Notes: generated by a model not told the origin, from the sequence alone. Positions 35,159 through 43,916 are shown, counted from the stretch's first letter. The stretch is 64,000 nt of DNA from CAWAND01 sp963783335 (GCA_963783335.1 CAWAND010000010.1:248001-312000), one strand, 5' to 3'. Made by a program: numbers and translations.

Positions 35159-35851
35159 TCAAGCTCGGGTTATCAGGCGCGCTGAAAGCCAGATGTCCAA
35201 ATCCGACGCAATCTGGCGTGGAATGGTGTGCCCCGTCTCATACTCTTGATAGAACACATTCGCTTGAAGGCTCATCAGTCGGTCACGGACGCGTTGGCCT
35301 TCCTCAACTTTGATCACATCATCCTGCGTGCCATGGGTGAGGAGGATCGGGAAGCCACTGATTGCCTCGCGGCCTGCAAGTTGGCGGGTGATGGGGCTGC
35401 TGGTTGCCAGAAGCTCTCCAGGCAGCTTTCCACTCATCGAGATCACCCCGGCGAGAATATCTGGACGTGTCAGAACCATGAGCAAGGCCAGGATTGCCCC
35501 CTGACTGAAACCCATCAGGTACACCTGCTTGGGATCCGTGCGGTAATGCTGTGCAGCCTGTTGAATGAACTGGATGAGCCTCTGGCGGGTGGCCTCAGCA
35601 CTCTCGGCGCGTATCTTCGAGCCATCAACAGCGAATTGTGTCTCAAACCAACTATAGCCTCCTTGACCGAGTGCGTGAGGGCCGCGCAGGCTTAGGACAT
35701 GAAATCTGGGGTCGATGGCCGAACTAAGTGCGAACAGATCACGTTCATTGCTGCCGATGCCATGCAGCATGAGGAGCATCGGCGGCAGCCGATCTGATTT
35801 TGCTGTCGGCGGTCTACCTACATGTTCAAATGGCAGGGATTTGAGAAGCAT
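35159..35851 (-). CDS. Phospholipase/carboxylesterase-type hydrolase
   Basis: About 230 residues, alpha/beta-hydrolase of the acyl-protein thioesterase/YpfH family. The nucleophile is in LMGFSQGAIL, the Asp in GTQDDVIKV, and the His in ETGHTIP. The oxyanion region reads LLMLHGIGSNE. The ATG at 35851 is chosen for its GAGGGGTAGG ribosome binding site; an upstream ATG at 35887 is also in frame. It lies 58 bases downstream of the protease promoter region on the same strand, and specificity cannot be deduced. Confidence 0.88.
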   Translation of the reverse strand: MLLKSLPFEHVGRPPTAKSDRLPPMLLMLHGIGSNERDLFALSSAIDPRFHVLSLRGPHALGQGGYSWFETQFAVDGSKIRAESAEATRQRLIQFIQQAAQHYRTDPKQVYLMGFSQGAILALLMVLTRPDILAGVISMSGKLPGELLATSSPITRQLAGREAISGFPILLTHGTQDDVIKVEEGQRVRDRLMSLQANVFYQEYETGHTIPRQIASDLDIWLSARLITRA

Positions 35852-36094
35852 ACCTACCCCTCGATAACGAGAATGTGCGCTGTCCACGTGTCCAACAGGG
35901 TATCAGCCATAACGGAAGCCGGCACTTCCGCCCCCGGAGTTGTTGGCTAGCATATCACATACCCCAGACCACATCCCCTGGTCCGTCTGGGCTAGTCTCA
36001 GTCATCCGAGATACCTTCTCGGACCGGAAGGGTGAGGCACCCGTCAACCATGACGGGCGACCTTGGTCACACGCTCCTCGAAACCAAGTTGACC

Positions 36095-36129
36095 AAAGAA
36101 ACAGCGCCCAGGCTTATGCCCGGGCGCTG
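36095..36129 (-). terminator. Rho-independent terminator of the SPFH gene
   Basis: A 10-bp stem with one mismatch (36103-36112 and 36118-36127 on the plus strand), followed on the minus strand by GTTTCTTTGG. It sits just after the SPFH stop codon. Confidence 0.75.
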
Positions 36130-36152
36130 CTCGATCTACTTGCGCCTAGCGG

Positions 36153-37196
36153 TTACTGCGTTCCTTCAGGCGTGCCGCCCGTCACCGGAGTCGGCGTTGG
36201 CAGCGGCAAGAGAAATGGATTGTCGCTTGGAACCAGCATCACCTGAATATTGGGCGACAGATTCTTTACGTATTCGTACGTGATCAAGTTCTGATTGGCC
36301 TGCAGGGCATTGGCGATCTTCGTAAGGGCTTGCGCCTCGGCGTCGGCCTCGATCAAGCGCGACTGGGCTCGACCCTGGGCGCTGATGACCGCCGCGTCCG
36401 CCTGGCCTTGCGCTACCTGCCGTGCCTGCTCAGCTTCCTGCCGCTTCTGTTCGACCGTCAGCTTGGCCTCCTGCGCCTTCTGCTCCGCGATCTGTTTCTG
36501 CTCGACGGACGCGGCGTACTCGGGCGTGAAAGTAATGTTCCTGAGCACGAACTCTTGAAGCACCAGGCCGTTGTCCTCAAGGCGGTTCTCAAGCCGGCTT
36601 CGAATGCCATCGATTAACTCTTGCCGTTTCTGGCTGACGATATCTTCAACGCCATAACGCGAGGCTTCATCACGGATGATGCCCCGCGCCACAGGGCGAA
36701 CCAAATCACGATCATAGCGATTCTGCCAGTCAATATGCACCTGGATGATCTTGTTGGGATCTACGGAGAAGATCACAGACGCATCAATGAAGACTTCCTG
36801 CCCATCGGCCGTTCTTGCCGTTACCGAATCATCCCCTTGGATGGCACCTTCCGATGGCGCGATGGACATCGTATACGTTTGCCGGGAAATCGGGTACACG
36901 ACCACAGACTCGGCGAACGGGACGATCCAATGCAGGCCGGGCTGCAGCGCCTGCTGCCGGTAGCCCTCCGGGGTCACAGCGGAGATCACAACCCCCCGCT
37001 CTTCCGGCTGGACAAACACCAACCCGGCGCCAACCGATGTGAAGACAACCGCCAGGGCAAGCACACCGAGCACCAGCCCTACAGCTGATTTGAGCGGTCG
37101 ACCCCGAGAAGCGCGAACAACGGCAATCACGACCACAACGATCGCCCCCACCCATGCAAGGGTCGCCAGACCCCTCGATAGCTCAGCTACGTTCAC
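36153..37196 (-). CDS. SPFH/band-7 (prohibitin-like) membrane protein
   Basis: About 347 residues. Two N-terminal membrane segments (about residues 8-27 and 37-62) are followed by the SPFH domain (about 70-240; LHWIVPFAESVVVYPISRQT) and a long coiled coil rich in Ala/Glu/Gln (about 245-310). The start is GTG at 37196, chosen because CAGGAGGG lies just upstream; a longer open frame to 37304 is not conserved. SPFH proteins form large membrane-bound rings and organise lipid domains, often with a protease partner. The C-terminal Pro/Thr tail is typical of this genome. Has its own terminator. Confidence 0.92.
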   Translation of the reverse strand: MNVAELSRGLATLAWVGAIVVVVIAVVRASRGRPLKSAVGLVLGVLALAVVFTSVGAGLVFVQPEERGVVISAVTPEGYRQQALQPGLHWIVPFAESVVVYPISRQTYTMSIAPSEGAIQGDDSVTARTADGQEVFIDASVIFSVDPNKIIQVHIDWQNRYDRDLVRPVARGIIRDEASRYGVEDIVSQKRQELIDGIRSRLENRLEDNGLVLQEFVLRNITFTPEYAASVEQKQIAEQKAQEAKLTVEQKRQEAEQARQVAQGQADAAVISAQGRAQSRLIEADAEAQALTKIANALQANQNLITYEYVKNLSPNIQVMLVPSDNPFLLPLPTPTPVTGGTPEGTQ

Positions 37197-37323
37197 GTCG
37201 CCCTCCTGATGAACTTTGGGATTAGGAATTGCAGCTTCCAGTGCTGGCAATCCGGGCGGATTATAGCATGCAGGCGAATCGCCCCCCAGACGCTTGCCTG
37301 ACATTGCTCTGCCACCCCGCGCA

Positions 37324-37332
37324 TGCTAGCAT
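37324..37332 (+). promoter_or_regulatory. Extended -10 box, leaderless start
   Basis: TGC-TAGCAT ends six bases before the ATG at 37339, so the transcript of the PyrK/PyrD-like pair would be leaderless. Confidence 0.45.
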
Positions 37333-37338
37333 CGACGC

Positions 37339-38016
37339 ATGCCAGCCACTGAATTCAAGGTAGAAGCCCAAGCAGTCCACCAAGACGGCCGCGTGTCCGC
37401 CAGATTGGTGGGGAGTCCGGGCGTCGACGTCCGACCCGGTCACATGTTTTCAGGCTACCGCCCTGGACATGATTGGCACTGTCACACGCTGGTCCCGATA
37501 GCGCTTTCGGCGTCCGGATTCTCAGTGCTCCTGCCTGAGGCAGCCGATTGGCCTCCAGGTGCCACCCTGGTGCTGCGCGGGCCGATGGGCAACGGATTCT
37601 CGCCCCCGGAATCGAGCCGCCGATGGCTGCTCATCGCATTCGGCGATGCAGATCTCTATCTCCATCCCTTGGTTGCGTTGGGGTTGGCCAATGGCCGCGC
37701 CGTCGCCTTTGTTTCCGATCGACAAACTCATAAGCTTCCGCCGGCTGTCGAGGTCCTTACAGATCCAGAGGATGGCCTAGCGTGGGCCGACTACATCGCC
37801 ATCGGTATGCCCTTTGACCGGCTGGACAGCTTGTCTGTCCAAATGCGGGACGATGCCTGGCGTATGCGAAGTCTCACGCAAGATGATTTGCTTGTGGTGG
37901 GCCCGACACCCTGCGGAATCGGCGGCTGCCAAGCCTGTGCTCTTGAAGGTCAAGGGGCAAGACGACTGTTTTGCGTCGACGGGCCGATGTTTCGACTGCC
38001 GGATATCAGGACCTGA
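37339..38016 (+). CDS. PyrK-like iron-sulfur electron-transfer protein
   Basis: 225 residues, resembling PyrK, the electron-transfer subunit of class 1B dihydroorotate dehydrogenase. The C-terminal 2Fe-2S motif is clear: CGIGGCQAC followed by a fourth Cys in RLFCVDGPMF (about residues 193-215). LRGPMGNGFSPP matches the FAD domain, but the usual RPFSI FAD-binding motif near residue 50 is not found (CHTLVPIALS instead). The next gene is PyrD-like and starts two bases downstream, so the pair probably works together. Because the partner is also altered, the substrate may not be dihydroorotate. Confidence 0.75.
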   Translation: MPATEFKVEAQAVHQDGRVSARLVGSPGVDVRPGHMFSGYRPGHDWHCHTLVPIALSASGFSVLLPEAADWPPGATLVLRGPMGNGFSPPESSRRWLLIAFGDADLYLHPLVALGLANGRAVAFVSDRQTHKLPPAVEVLTDPEDGLAWADYIAIGMPFDRLDSLSVQMRDDAWRMRSLTQDDLLVVGPTPCGIGGCQACALEGQGARRLFCVDGPMFRLPDIRT

Positions 38017-38017
38017 C

Positions 38018-38803
38018 ATGCTGATCACCTCGGGCAAGCGCGAGGCCATCATCGATCCTGCGTGGATGAACACGGCCGGGGCACTCGGTTTCTCGGATGA
38101 GACCGGTTCCAATGTCGACCTGGGCCGCCTGGGTGCTTTTGTCACCCATCCAATTTCGTACGCACCGCGCAGGACCACACAGGAGACCCGCCTGCATGAT
38201 TATCCGGGTGGGTTCCTAATTCATACTGGCCTCCCCAACCCTGGCTTGACAGCCGTCCTTCGACGACATCACCGTCGATGGCGCCGCATGCCCGTTCCGG
38301 TCATCGTGCACCTCATCGTTGACGACCCCGGAGAACTGCGCCTTATGCTGCTTCAATTGGAGAGGGAGGACTCCGTCTCAGCGGTGGAATTGGGTTTGGA
38401 CGCTGAAGACCCAGATTTGATCAGGCGTCAGCTCTCGCCGGTGGCCAGCAGCGAACTACCAATCATCGCCCGTCTCAACGCCAGTGCAGGCTGGCCAGCC
38501 ATAGAGGCAGCCTACGCGGCCGGGGCTGCCGCTATCGGCCTGGCCCCTCCACGCGGCGCGGTCGGGGGCTCACAACGCCCCTCCTCTGGGAGGGCAATGG
38601 GACCAGGCCTCTTCCCGATCATGCTTGAAAGGACGTCAGCCATCGCTGCCGCCCTGGACAAACCTCTGGTAGTTTCGGGAGGCATTCGGAATGCGGCCGA
38701 TGTCGGGAGTCTTATTCATTCAGGTGCCGGTGCCGTACAGTTGGATTTCGCACTCTGGACGAACCCCGGCATCCTCGAATCGAATTCCCCGCAACAGGCA
38801 TGA
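38018..38803 (+). CDS. PyrD-like (class 1B DHOD-type) flavoprotein lacking the catalytic motif
   Basis: 261 residues of the dihydroorotate dehydrogenase barrel: NTAGALGFSDE at the start and GGIRNAADVGSLIHSGAGA (phosphate-binding) at the end fit the family. The conserved active-site loop NxSCPN, which carries the catalytic Cys of class 1B, is absent: after VSAVELGL comes DAEDPDLIR. The FMN-contacting GGLSGPA region is also changed (GRAMGPGLFP). So it is probably not a working DHOD; an altered flavoenzyme is likely. The ATG at 38018 follows the PyrK-like stop by one base; the frame is open further upstream inside that gene. Confidence 0.72.
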   Translation: MLITSGKREAIIDPAWMNTAGALGFSDETGSNVDLGRLGAFVTHPISYAPRRTTQETRLHDYPGGFLIHTGLPNPGLTAVLRRHHRRWRRMPVPVIVHLIVDDPGELRLMLLQLEREDSVSAVELGLDAEDPDLIRRQLSPVASSELPIIARLNASAGWPAIEAAYAAGAAAIGLAPPRGAVGGSQRPSSGRAMGPGLFPIMLERTSAIAAALDKPLVVSGGIRNAADVGSLIHSGAGAVQLDFALWTNPGILESNSPQQA

Positions 38804-38946
38804 CATCTGACGCAGGTCGCCCTGAAAATCCTCCTTGAATCTGCAGAGATGATCGGTTATATTTAGTGAACTTTGGTGAGGTTTAAAGAGATATGTTCCT
38901 CATGCTTTTGGTGGGCTAGGACTGCCACCTGCGAAATGGACAACGC

Positions 38947-39575
38947 ATGCCCTCAGAGTTGGTTCCCCTCCCACATTGGCTGAGTACTTCGCAGGCGGCG
39001 GAGCATCTCGGCGTCCACCCAAACACCATCCGCCGCTGGGCAGACAGCGGCAAACTATCGGCCATGATTACTCCCGGTGGGCACCGCAGATTTGCCTTGG
39101 AGGACTTGCAGGCATTCGAGTGGCGACAACGCCAGGAAAGCCATTCCGAGCTTGGTAGCAACTGGACCCATCATGCCTTGACGATCACCCGAAGTGAAAT
39201 TGCCACGACAAGTGATGCCAGCTGGCTGCGAGCATATGACGACGTTGCGCGCAGAGAACAACGCGACCTGGGACGGCGCCTGCTGGGACTCATCTTGCGC
39301 TACGTTTCAGGAGATTCCAGCGACCAACAAGTCTTGGAAGAAGTGATGGAGATCGGGCACCAGCACGCCAAGACTGCCCGACGAATTGGCCTGTCCCTGG
39401 GGGAGGCAATGCAGGCCAGCTTGTTCTTCCGGGATCGGGTGATCGAAACGGCGTTCGGCCTGTCGGCCGGGGACCCGATCCCGGGGGGAATCACGCCCCT
39501 CTCTTCGGGCGGCTGACCAAGCTGCTGAACGTCTACCAGCTGGCCGTGCTGGACGAATTCGAACCTCAGCCATGA
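38947..39575 (+). pseudogene. MerR/HTH-type regulator with single-base frameshift
   Basis: The N-terminal MerR-like winged helix reads STSQAAEHLGVHPNTIRRWA, followed by a predicted all-helical sensor-type domain (RRLLGLILRYVS, then EVMEIGHQHAKTA). The open frame stops at 39516, but the family-like sequence goes on in another frame as LFGRLTKLLNVYQLAVLDEF up to the TGA at 39573-39575. The switch lies in the G6 run at 39483-39488; adding one G restores one protein of about 209 residues. A homopolymer sequencing error is quite likely, true decay or phase variation possible. Two small membrane genes follow within 300 bases. Confidence 0.75.
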
Positions 39576-39612
39576 CACGCTCAGCGCATCTCCGGCAGGG
39601 TCAGGAGGACGT

Positions 39613-39831
39613 GTGACACAACCATTGATAGAGAAGGATGCATCTGGAGTTGCCATGGAAGAAGCCGAAAACCGGAAGCGAGTCATCGTGAGAGGCAGGT
39701 CGCATATGCCTACTGACTCCGTATTGTTCGAACGTGTCATCCCGGTATTGTTGGCCGGTTTTGAACTCGTCACCGTGATCTTGATTCTCTTCGCGGCTGG
39801 CGTTCTGCTGGGAATAGTCCCCTTTCGATAG
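39613..39831 (+). CDS. Small single-span membrane protein
   Basis: 72 residues with a GTG start behind a good AGGAGG site. The N-terminal ~40 residues are charged and cytoplasmic in type; residues about 43-68 (IPVLLAGFELVTVILILFAA) form one membrane helix. It lies 37 bases after the restored end of the HTH regulator and 48 bases before the multi-span protein, all on one strand. The family is not recognised; a partner or target of the regulator is a guess based on position. Confidence 0.6.
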   Translation: MTQPLIEKDASGVAMEEAENRKRVIVRGRSHMPTDSVLFERVIPVLLAGFELVTVILILFAAGVLLGIVPFR

Positions 39832-39879
39832 ATCCATCTGATTGGCCCAGAATCTGACCCATTTCAAGGAGTGCAAAGA

Positions 39880-40620
39880 ATGAACGTGAACCAAATTCTG
39901 CCGTTTGTCTCAACCGCCGTGATGTTGATATTCACTTTAGCCGTATTCCAGCGATTCATCGTTCGGAGAAAACCCCACTTTCTCTATTGGGGGATCGGTT
40001 TGGCCATGTTTGGCGCGGGCAGTTTCGCAGAAGCCTACCTGTCACTTGGCTGGAATCGATGGGTGTTCTTCGTCTGGTACCTGTTCGGGGCCGCTCTCAA
40101 TGCCGCCTGGATTGGCCACGGAACGCTTGCCCTTCTGTACCGTAAGAAGGGGATGCACGTCATCACCGCTCTGCTCACGATTGGGAGCCTGGTCGCACTC
40201 TACCTCATGTTGAGCATCATGCCCCGGCTGGACGTTTCCCACTTCACGACCGCGCTTCCGATCAGCGATCAGTACCGCGACATCATGCCGGCAATCGCCG
40301 ACGGCGCCGCAGTTCGGCTTTCAACGCCATTCTTCAATATCTACGGATTGCTCACGCTTGTGGGAGGCGCGTTGTGGTCGGCGTTTCTCTTCTGGCGGAA
40401 GCGCGTCATGCCCAATCGGGTGATCGGCAACGTGCTCATCGCCGCCGGTGCTCTCTCTATCGGCGCCGCCAGCACGCTGACTCGCCTGGGCTACGGTCAA
40501 TTCCTCTATCTTGGCGAGCTTTTCGCAGCCATCCTGATGTTCATCGGGTTTCAAGCAGCCGCTCGACCCGAGCCATCTGAGGAGCCTGCTCGAGCCCCTG
40601 CGATGCAAACCTCGACCTAG
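39880..40620 (+). CDS. Seven-span integral membrane protein of unknown function
   Basis: 246 residues with about seven hydrophobic helices, spread evenly from residue 6 to 232 with short loops; the loop around residues 115-150 is longest. The start is ATG at 39880 with AAGGAG eight bases upstream. No transporter, sensor or enzyme motif was recognised. A strong terminator follows. Located behind the HTH regulator and the small membrane protein, so a membrane-sensing module is possible but unproven. Confidence 0.75.
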   Translation: MNVNQILPFVSTAVMLIFTLAVFQRFIVRRKPHFLYWGIGLAMFGAGSFAEAYLSLGWNRWVFFVWYLFGAALNAAWIGHGTLALLYRKKGMHVITALLTIGSLVALYLMLSIMPRLDVSHFTTALPISDQYRDIMPAIADGAAVRLSTPFFNIYGLLTLVGGALWSAFLFWRKRVMPNRVIGNVLIAAGALSIGAASTLTRLGYGQFLYLGELFAAILMFIGFQAAARPEPSEEPARAPAMQTST

Positions 40621-40625
40621 CTCTT

Positions 40626-40663
40626 GTGACCCCCGGGAAGCTGTCCCCCGGGGGTCACTTTTC
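40626..40663 (+). terminator. Rho-independent terminator
   Basis: A perfect 12-bp stem (40626-40637 and 40647-40658) with a 9-base loop, followed by TTTTCAATT. It overlaps the 3' end of the convergent dtd gene. Confidence 0.9.
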
Positions 40664-41092
40664 AATTAGGATCGTCACCGGTCCGTCGTTGTCGATTTCC
40701 ACCAACATATGAGCCCCGAAACGCCCCATCTGGGTCGGGATCCCCGCTCGTGCCAATTGATCGGCAAATCGATCGACAAGGGGTTCGGCGACGTCAGGGG
40801 CTGCAGCATGAACGTAGCTGGGTCGCCGACCTTTGTCGGTGTTTGCCAACAAGGTGAACTGAGAGACAACCAACACCTCGCCGCCGACGTCCCCGAGGGA
40901 CAGGTTCATCTTGCCTTCGGGATCGTCGAAGATGCGCAGGCCGGCACACTTGGCCGCCAGCCAATCAGCCTGCTCGAAGCCATCCCCTTGTTCAACCCCG
41001 ACCAGAATCACCAGGCCCGTTCCGATTTCACCCACGACGTCGTCGGCCACCGTCACCCGACCTCGCCTCACCCGTTGGAGGACCAGCCGCAT
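40655..41092 (-). CDS. dtd: D-aminoacyl-tRNA deacylase
   Basis: 145 residues. Dtd removes D-amino acids wrongly attached to tRNAs. Both active-site motifs are present: SQFTLLA at about residue 77 and NDGPVTI at about 135. Length is normal. It is followed upstream on the minus strand by the SelW-like gene, 37 bases away, so the two may be cotranscribed. Its 3' end overlaps the terminator of the converging gene. Confidence 0.97.
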   Translation of the reverse strand: MRLVLQRVRRGRVTVADDVVGEIGTGLVILVGVEQGDGFEQADWLAAKCAGLRIFDDPEGKMNLSLGDVGGEVLVVSQFTLLANTDKGRRPSYVHAAAPDVAEPLVDRFADQLARAGIPTQMGRFGAHMLVEIDNDGPVTILIEK

Positions 41093-41129
41093 CAGATCGC
41101 ATGCCCTTCCACTACTCAGCCGCGCAAAC

Positions 41130-41366
41130 TCATTTCTTCTCGTCCAGCAATGCCATCAAACGCTCAGGGTCGACGTGAGTGCCCGTGGCCAGTTTGGAAT
41201 GCAGCAGCTCTCCATTGACGGTGACCTCAAACCGACCGCCTTCCGAAGGTGCCAACTCCAATGACCGAATCTGACGCTCGTAGGTCTCCAATAACTTGAC
41301 CGCCAAACTGACGGCCTTGTCTCGGTAGTTTCATACGGCACAGTATTCAATGCGAATTTCGAACAT
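41130..41366 (-). CDS. SelW/Rdx-family selenoprotein with in-frame TGA (selenocysteine)
   Basis: A 78-residue protein if TGA at 41333-41331 is read as selenocysteine. The sequence begins MFEIRIEYCAVUNYRDKA: the SelT/SelW/SelH (Rdx) redox motif CxxC/CxxU sits at residues 9-12, and the TGA falls exactly on the second Cys position. After the TGA the family pattern continues (LELAPSEGGRFEV, VNGELLHSK, HVDPERLMALLDEK) to a TGA stop. The ATG has GGTGGAAG upstream, and no start codon lies soon after the TGA. A weak stem-loop follows (GCC/GGC with an 8-base loop, 16-29 bases after the TGA), a candidate bacterial SECIS. Gene finders would miss this gene. Confidence 0.8.
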
Positions 41367-41516
41367 CTTCCACCTTTCTTCTTTTCGTCAATGCGGCCTT
41401 TCCTATCGCCATTTGAGTCTACCTTCTCGAGCGGAGTTCTGCCATTACTCACCAGGATCACCCCTTAGAGTCTCCAGATGTATGGTTTAATCGAAGACAC
41501 ACAGGAGGTGAGACAC

Positions 41517-41741
41517 ATGCGCCGAATCATGAACTTCACTCTGGGCGCCTTTTGCGGCGCTCTGGTCGGATCCGTCGTTGCCATCATGCTCGCGCCGTCA
41601 TCCGGGGATGAGCTGCGGTCGACGGCGATGGACCGCGTCAAATCTCTGCGATCTGAGATGGGTGACGCGTATGAAGCGCGCAGGGCCCAGTTGGAGGCCG
41701 AGCTGGAAGCGCTGCGGCGGCGCCCGCCAGAAGCCTCCTAG
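41517..41741 (+). CDS. YtxH-domain protein
   Basis: 74 residues. An N-terminal membrane segment with the family pattern FTLGAFCGALVGSVVAIMLAP is followed by a charged coiled coil (about 25-70) as in YtxH/general-stress proteins. The ATG at 41517 sits behind AGGAGGTGAG; an upstream ATG at 41478 lacks a site. Role in stress is inferred only from the family name. A terminator follows. Confidence 0.85.
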   Translation: MRRIMNFTLGAFCGALVGSVVAIMLAPSSGDELRSTAMDRVKSLRSEMGDAYEARRAQLEAELEALRRRPPEAS

Positions 41742-41766
41742 ATCCATCACCAGCGAACATTATGCA

Positions 41767-41805
41767 CGACGCCGGGCTCAAGAAGCCCGGCGTCGTCATT
41801 TCACT
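41767..41805 (+). terminator. Rho-independent terminator after ytxH-like gene
   Basis: A perfect 12-bp stem (41767-41778 and 41784-41795) with a 5-base loop, followed by TCATTTC. It also lies at the end of the convergent metalloprotease gene. Confidence 0.85.
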
Positions 41806-41831
41806 TCAACACCTGATGGTTGTTCGATGAG

Positions 41832-43880
41832 CTACGGCGAAATCGAAACCGTGTAGGGGGTCTCCTGCCAGGTGTGGCGCGTGGTGCCAATCACCATCAG
41901 TATCACGCGATCGACATCGCCCCCAATGCTGACTGGGATATCGGCATCACGATTGTCATCCAGCGAGACGGCTTGCACGCTCGGTGTATTACCTTCGGTG
42001 ATTAGAGCAACTTGGTAGGTTTGTGGCAAGCGATTGTATAGGCGCACGAAGCCGTCGGCCTGCCATCCCCCGTCATCCTGCTCGAAACCGTCCTTGTAGT
42101 TGATGGCATCGATCGAGAGATCGTCGAGGAGGAACCCCTCGCCGTTGACAGCGGCATCGGTGACATACTCAAAACGCAGCATGATCTTCTTGCCTGCATA
42201 GGAACTCAAATCCACCGATTCTTTGATCCAGGTCGCTTGCTGGCTGCTCCCACCGCTCATTCCGGTGTATCCCCATCCGTAGGCATTGCCAGACGGGTCA
42301 CGATCCGTACCCGAGGGTGTCTTGAGAATCTTCCACGTCGCCCCATTGTCATCGGACGCTTCCAGATACACATAATCCCAGCCATCTTCTATGTCGAACC
42401 AGGTCCAATAGCTGAAATCGATCGAGCCAGAAGCCCCGCTGAAATCGAATGATCTTGTCAAGGTCATGTCGGATTCGTCGCCCTTGTTGGAGTAGAAGTC
42501 GTAATCTCCGCTATGAGGGTCGGACGGCACGACCGGGACAAGACTGGCCCCGTTGAAGTGGATGGTATGTTGGCCCGAACAGGTGAATTCCATGTAGTCG
42601 ACGCCGTATTGATTGACGGTCCGATCTTGAGGCCCCATGGGACAAGAATCAAACTGATCAGTGATCGCTGCCCGAGGCGCCGAAGAGTATTCAGTAATGG
42701 CGTATCGCCCGTCGTCCATCGCCGCATCTTGGAGAACCATCGCGGCGCCCCAATCGCGGTACACATCGTCCGCTGTGATGGGCCGCCCGGTCTGCGGGTC
42801 AGTTTCGTTGAGAGTCTTGAGCGTTTCGTCGACCGAGTTGAGCCCATTGTCGGGGTTAGCGACCAGGGCCTGGGTGGCTTCGTGGCCAAAGCGTTGCAGG
42901 AAATAGCTCAAGAAAAGGAATGAATGGCCGTAGTAAGCACCTGTTGTGCCGGGCTCGGAAGGCCAGTAGGTCAGGTTCTTGTCGGTATCTTGCGCGTACA
43001 GGTAGTCAAACCCACCGACGTCATAGTTGTTGAGCAGCGATGCAAGCTCCGAGAAGCCTTCATTCATCCAGGTTTCTTCGTTGCGATCCAGATGCCAATG
43101 GATCATATGCTGGAATTCGTGGGCCAACACCCCATAGGTGAACTGGTCAGAGAGATTCAAATTATCCGCGCTCAGGTAGAACATCTCATGCTGATTGGAA
43201 TACTTATGAACCTGAGAAGAGTAGGAATCCTGAGACGAGAAGTAGCCGGCGATCGAGCTGCCCAGACCACGCGCAAACAGCAAGTAGAGATGGACATCAC
43301 CATCTACCCCGGGCGACCACTCGCTGCCGAAGAACTCCCGATCCGTCGGGTAGATCTTGTTCTCGAAGGTATCCATCAGCTTCTTGACGTCGCTCTGGTT
43401 GTAGTTGACACCCTGCTCAACCCAGAAATAGGCATGGGCCGTTGCATAGACGAGCTTAGCTTGCACCTGGAAGTTGGTCTGCGTCTCGGGATCCGAGGCC
43501 CAGAAGGACTCGACCGTTCCCAAGTCCACGGGGGCGGCTGAAGTGGCTACAACCTTTGGAATGTTCTTCACGCCGCGAAATCTCTCGGCCAACGAGATGG
43601 GATCGGCGATCGGGACTTCGGCCTTCATGAGAGTCTGTTCACTTTCGACCGCCGCGTCCGGGATAGGTGTTGGCGCAGACGTCGCCTGGGGGATACCGAC
43701 CTGCGTGGAAAGTTGAACCTCAGACGTCACCGGTACCGGCCCATTGCTCGCAGAGCTCGTCTGCATGAGAAACAAAGCCGATCCGGCGCCAGCCACGAGC
43801 ACGAAGCACATGCAGGCAAACAATGTGGCCAACAAACCGAGCACCAGCCACTTTCCCACAGAACCCTTCTCAGAACTCAT
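41832..43880 (-). CDS. Membrane-anchored zinc metalloprotease with C-terminal jelly-roll domain
   Basis: 682 residues. One N-terminal membrane segment (about 12-38), a linker, then a gluzincin-like catalytic part: HEFQHMIHW at about residue 252 and NEGFSE about 20 residues later, giving the two His and Glu zinc ligands. After about residue 430 comes a jelly-roll domain resembling the MAM-like domain of immune inhibitor A peptidases (FSYWTWFDIEDGWDYVYLEAS, FLLDDLSIDA), then a C-terminal beta domain. It is not of the M6 type, whose motif is HExGHxxGxxH. Probably an exported protease for extracellular protein. Its two-component system neighbour lies just upstream but is separated by 36 bases. 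Confidence 0.82.
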   Translation of the reverse strand: MSSEKGSVGKWLVLGLLATLFACMCFVLVAGAGSALFLMQTSSASNGPVPVTSEVQLSTQVGIPQATSAPTPIPDAAVESEQTLMKAEVPIADPISLAERFRGVKNIPKVVATSAAPVDLGTVESFWASDPETQTNFQVQAKLVYATAHAYFWVEQGVNYNQSDVKKLMDTFENKIYPTDREFFGSEWSPGVDGDVHLYLLFARGLGSSIAGYFSSQDSYSSQVHKYSNQHEMFYLSADNLNLSDQFTYGVLAHEFQHMIHWHLDRNEETWMNEGFSELASLLNNYDVGGFDYLYAQDTDKNLTYWPSEPGTTGAYYGHSFLFLSYFLQRFGHEATQALVANPDNGLNSVDETLKTLNETDPQTGRPITADDVYRDWGAAMVLQDAAMDDGRYAITEYSSAPRAAITDQFDSCPMGPQDRTVNQYGVDYMEFTCSGQHTIHFNGASLVPVVPSDPHSGDYDFYSNKGDESDMTLTRSFDFSGASGSIDFSYWTWFDIEDGWDYVYLEASDDNGATWKILKTPSGTDRDPSGNAYGWGYTGMSGGSSQQATWIKESVDLSSYAGKKIMLRFEYVTDAAVNGEGFLLDDLSIDAINYKDGFEQDDGGWQADGFVRLYNRLPQTYQVALITEGNTPSVQAVSLDDNRDADIPVSIGGDVDRVILMVIGTTRHTWQETPYTVSISP

Positions 43881-43916
43881 ACAACCCTCCCGAGCACAAA
43901 CAAGTGGCGGATTATA

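Noticed and set aside
41130..41330. Reading the SelW-like gene as a pseudogene with a nonsense mutation
   Set aside because: The only stop falls precisely on the position that is Sec or Cys in the family, while the rest of the frame is intact; random nonsense would rarely do this. It stays as the alternative if sel genes are absent.
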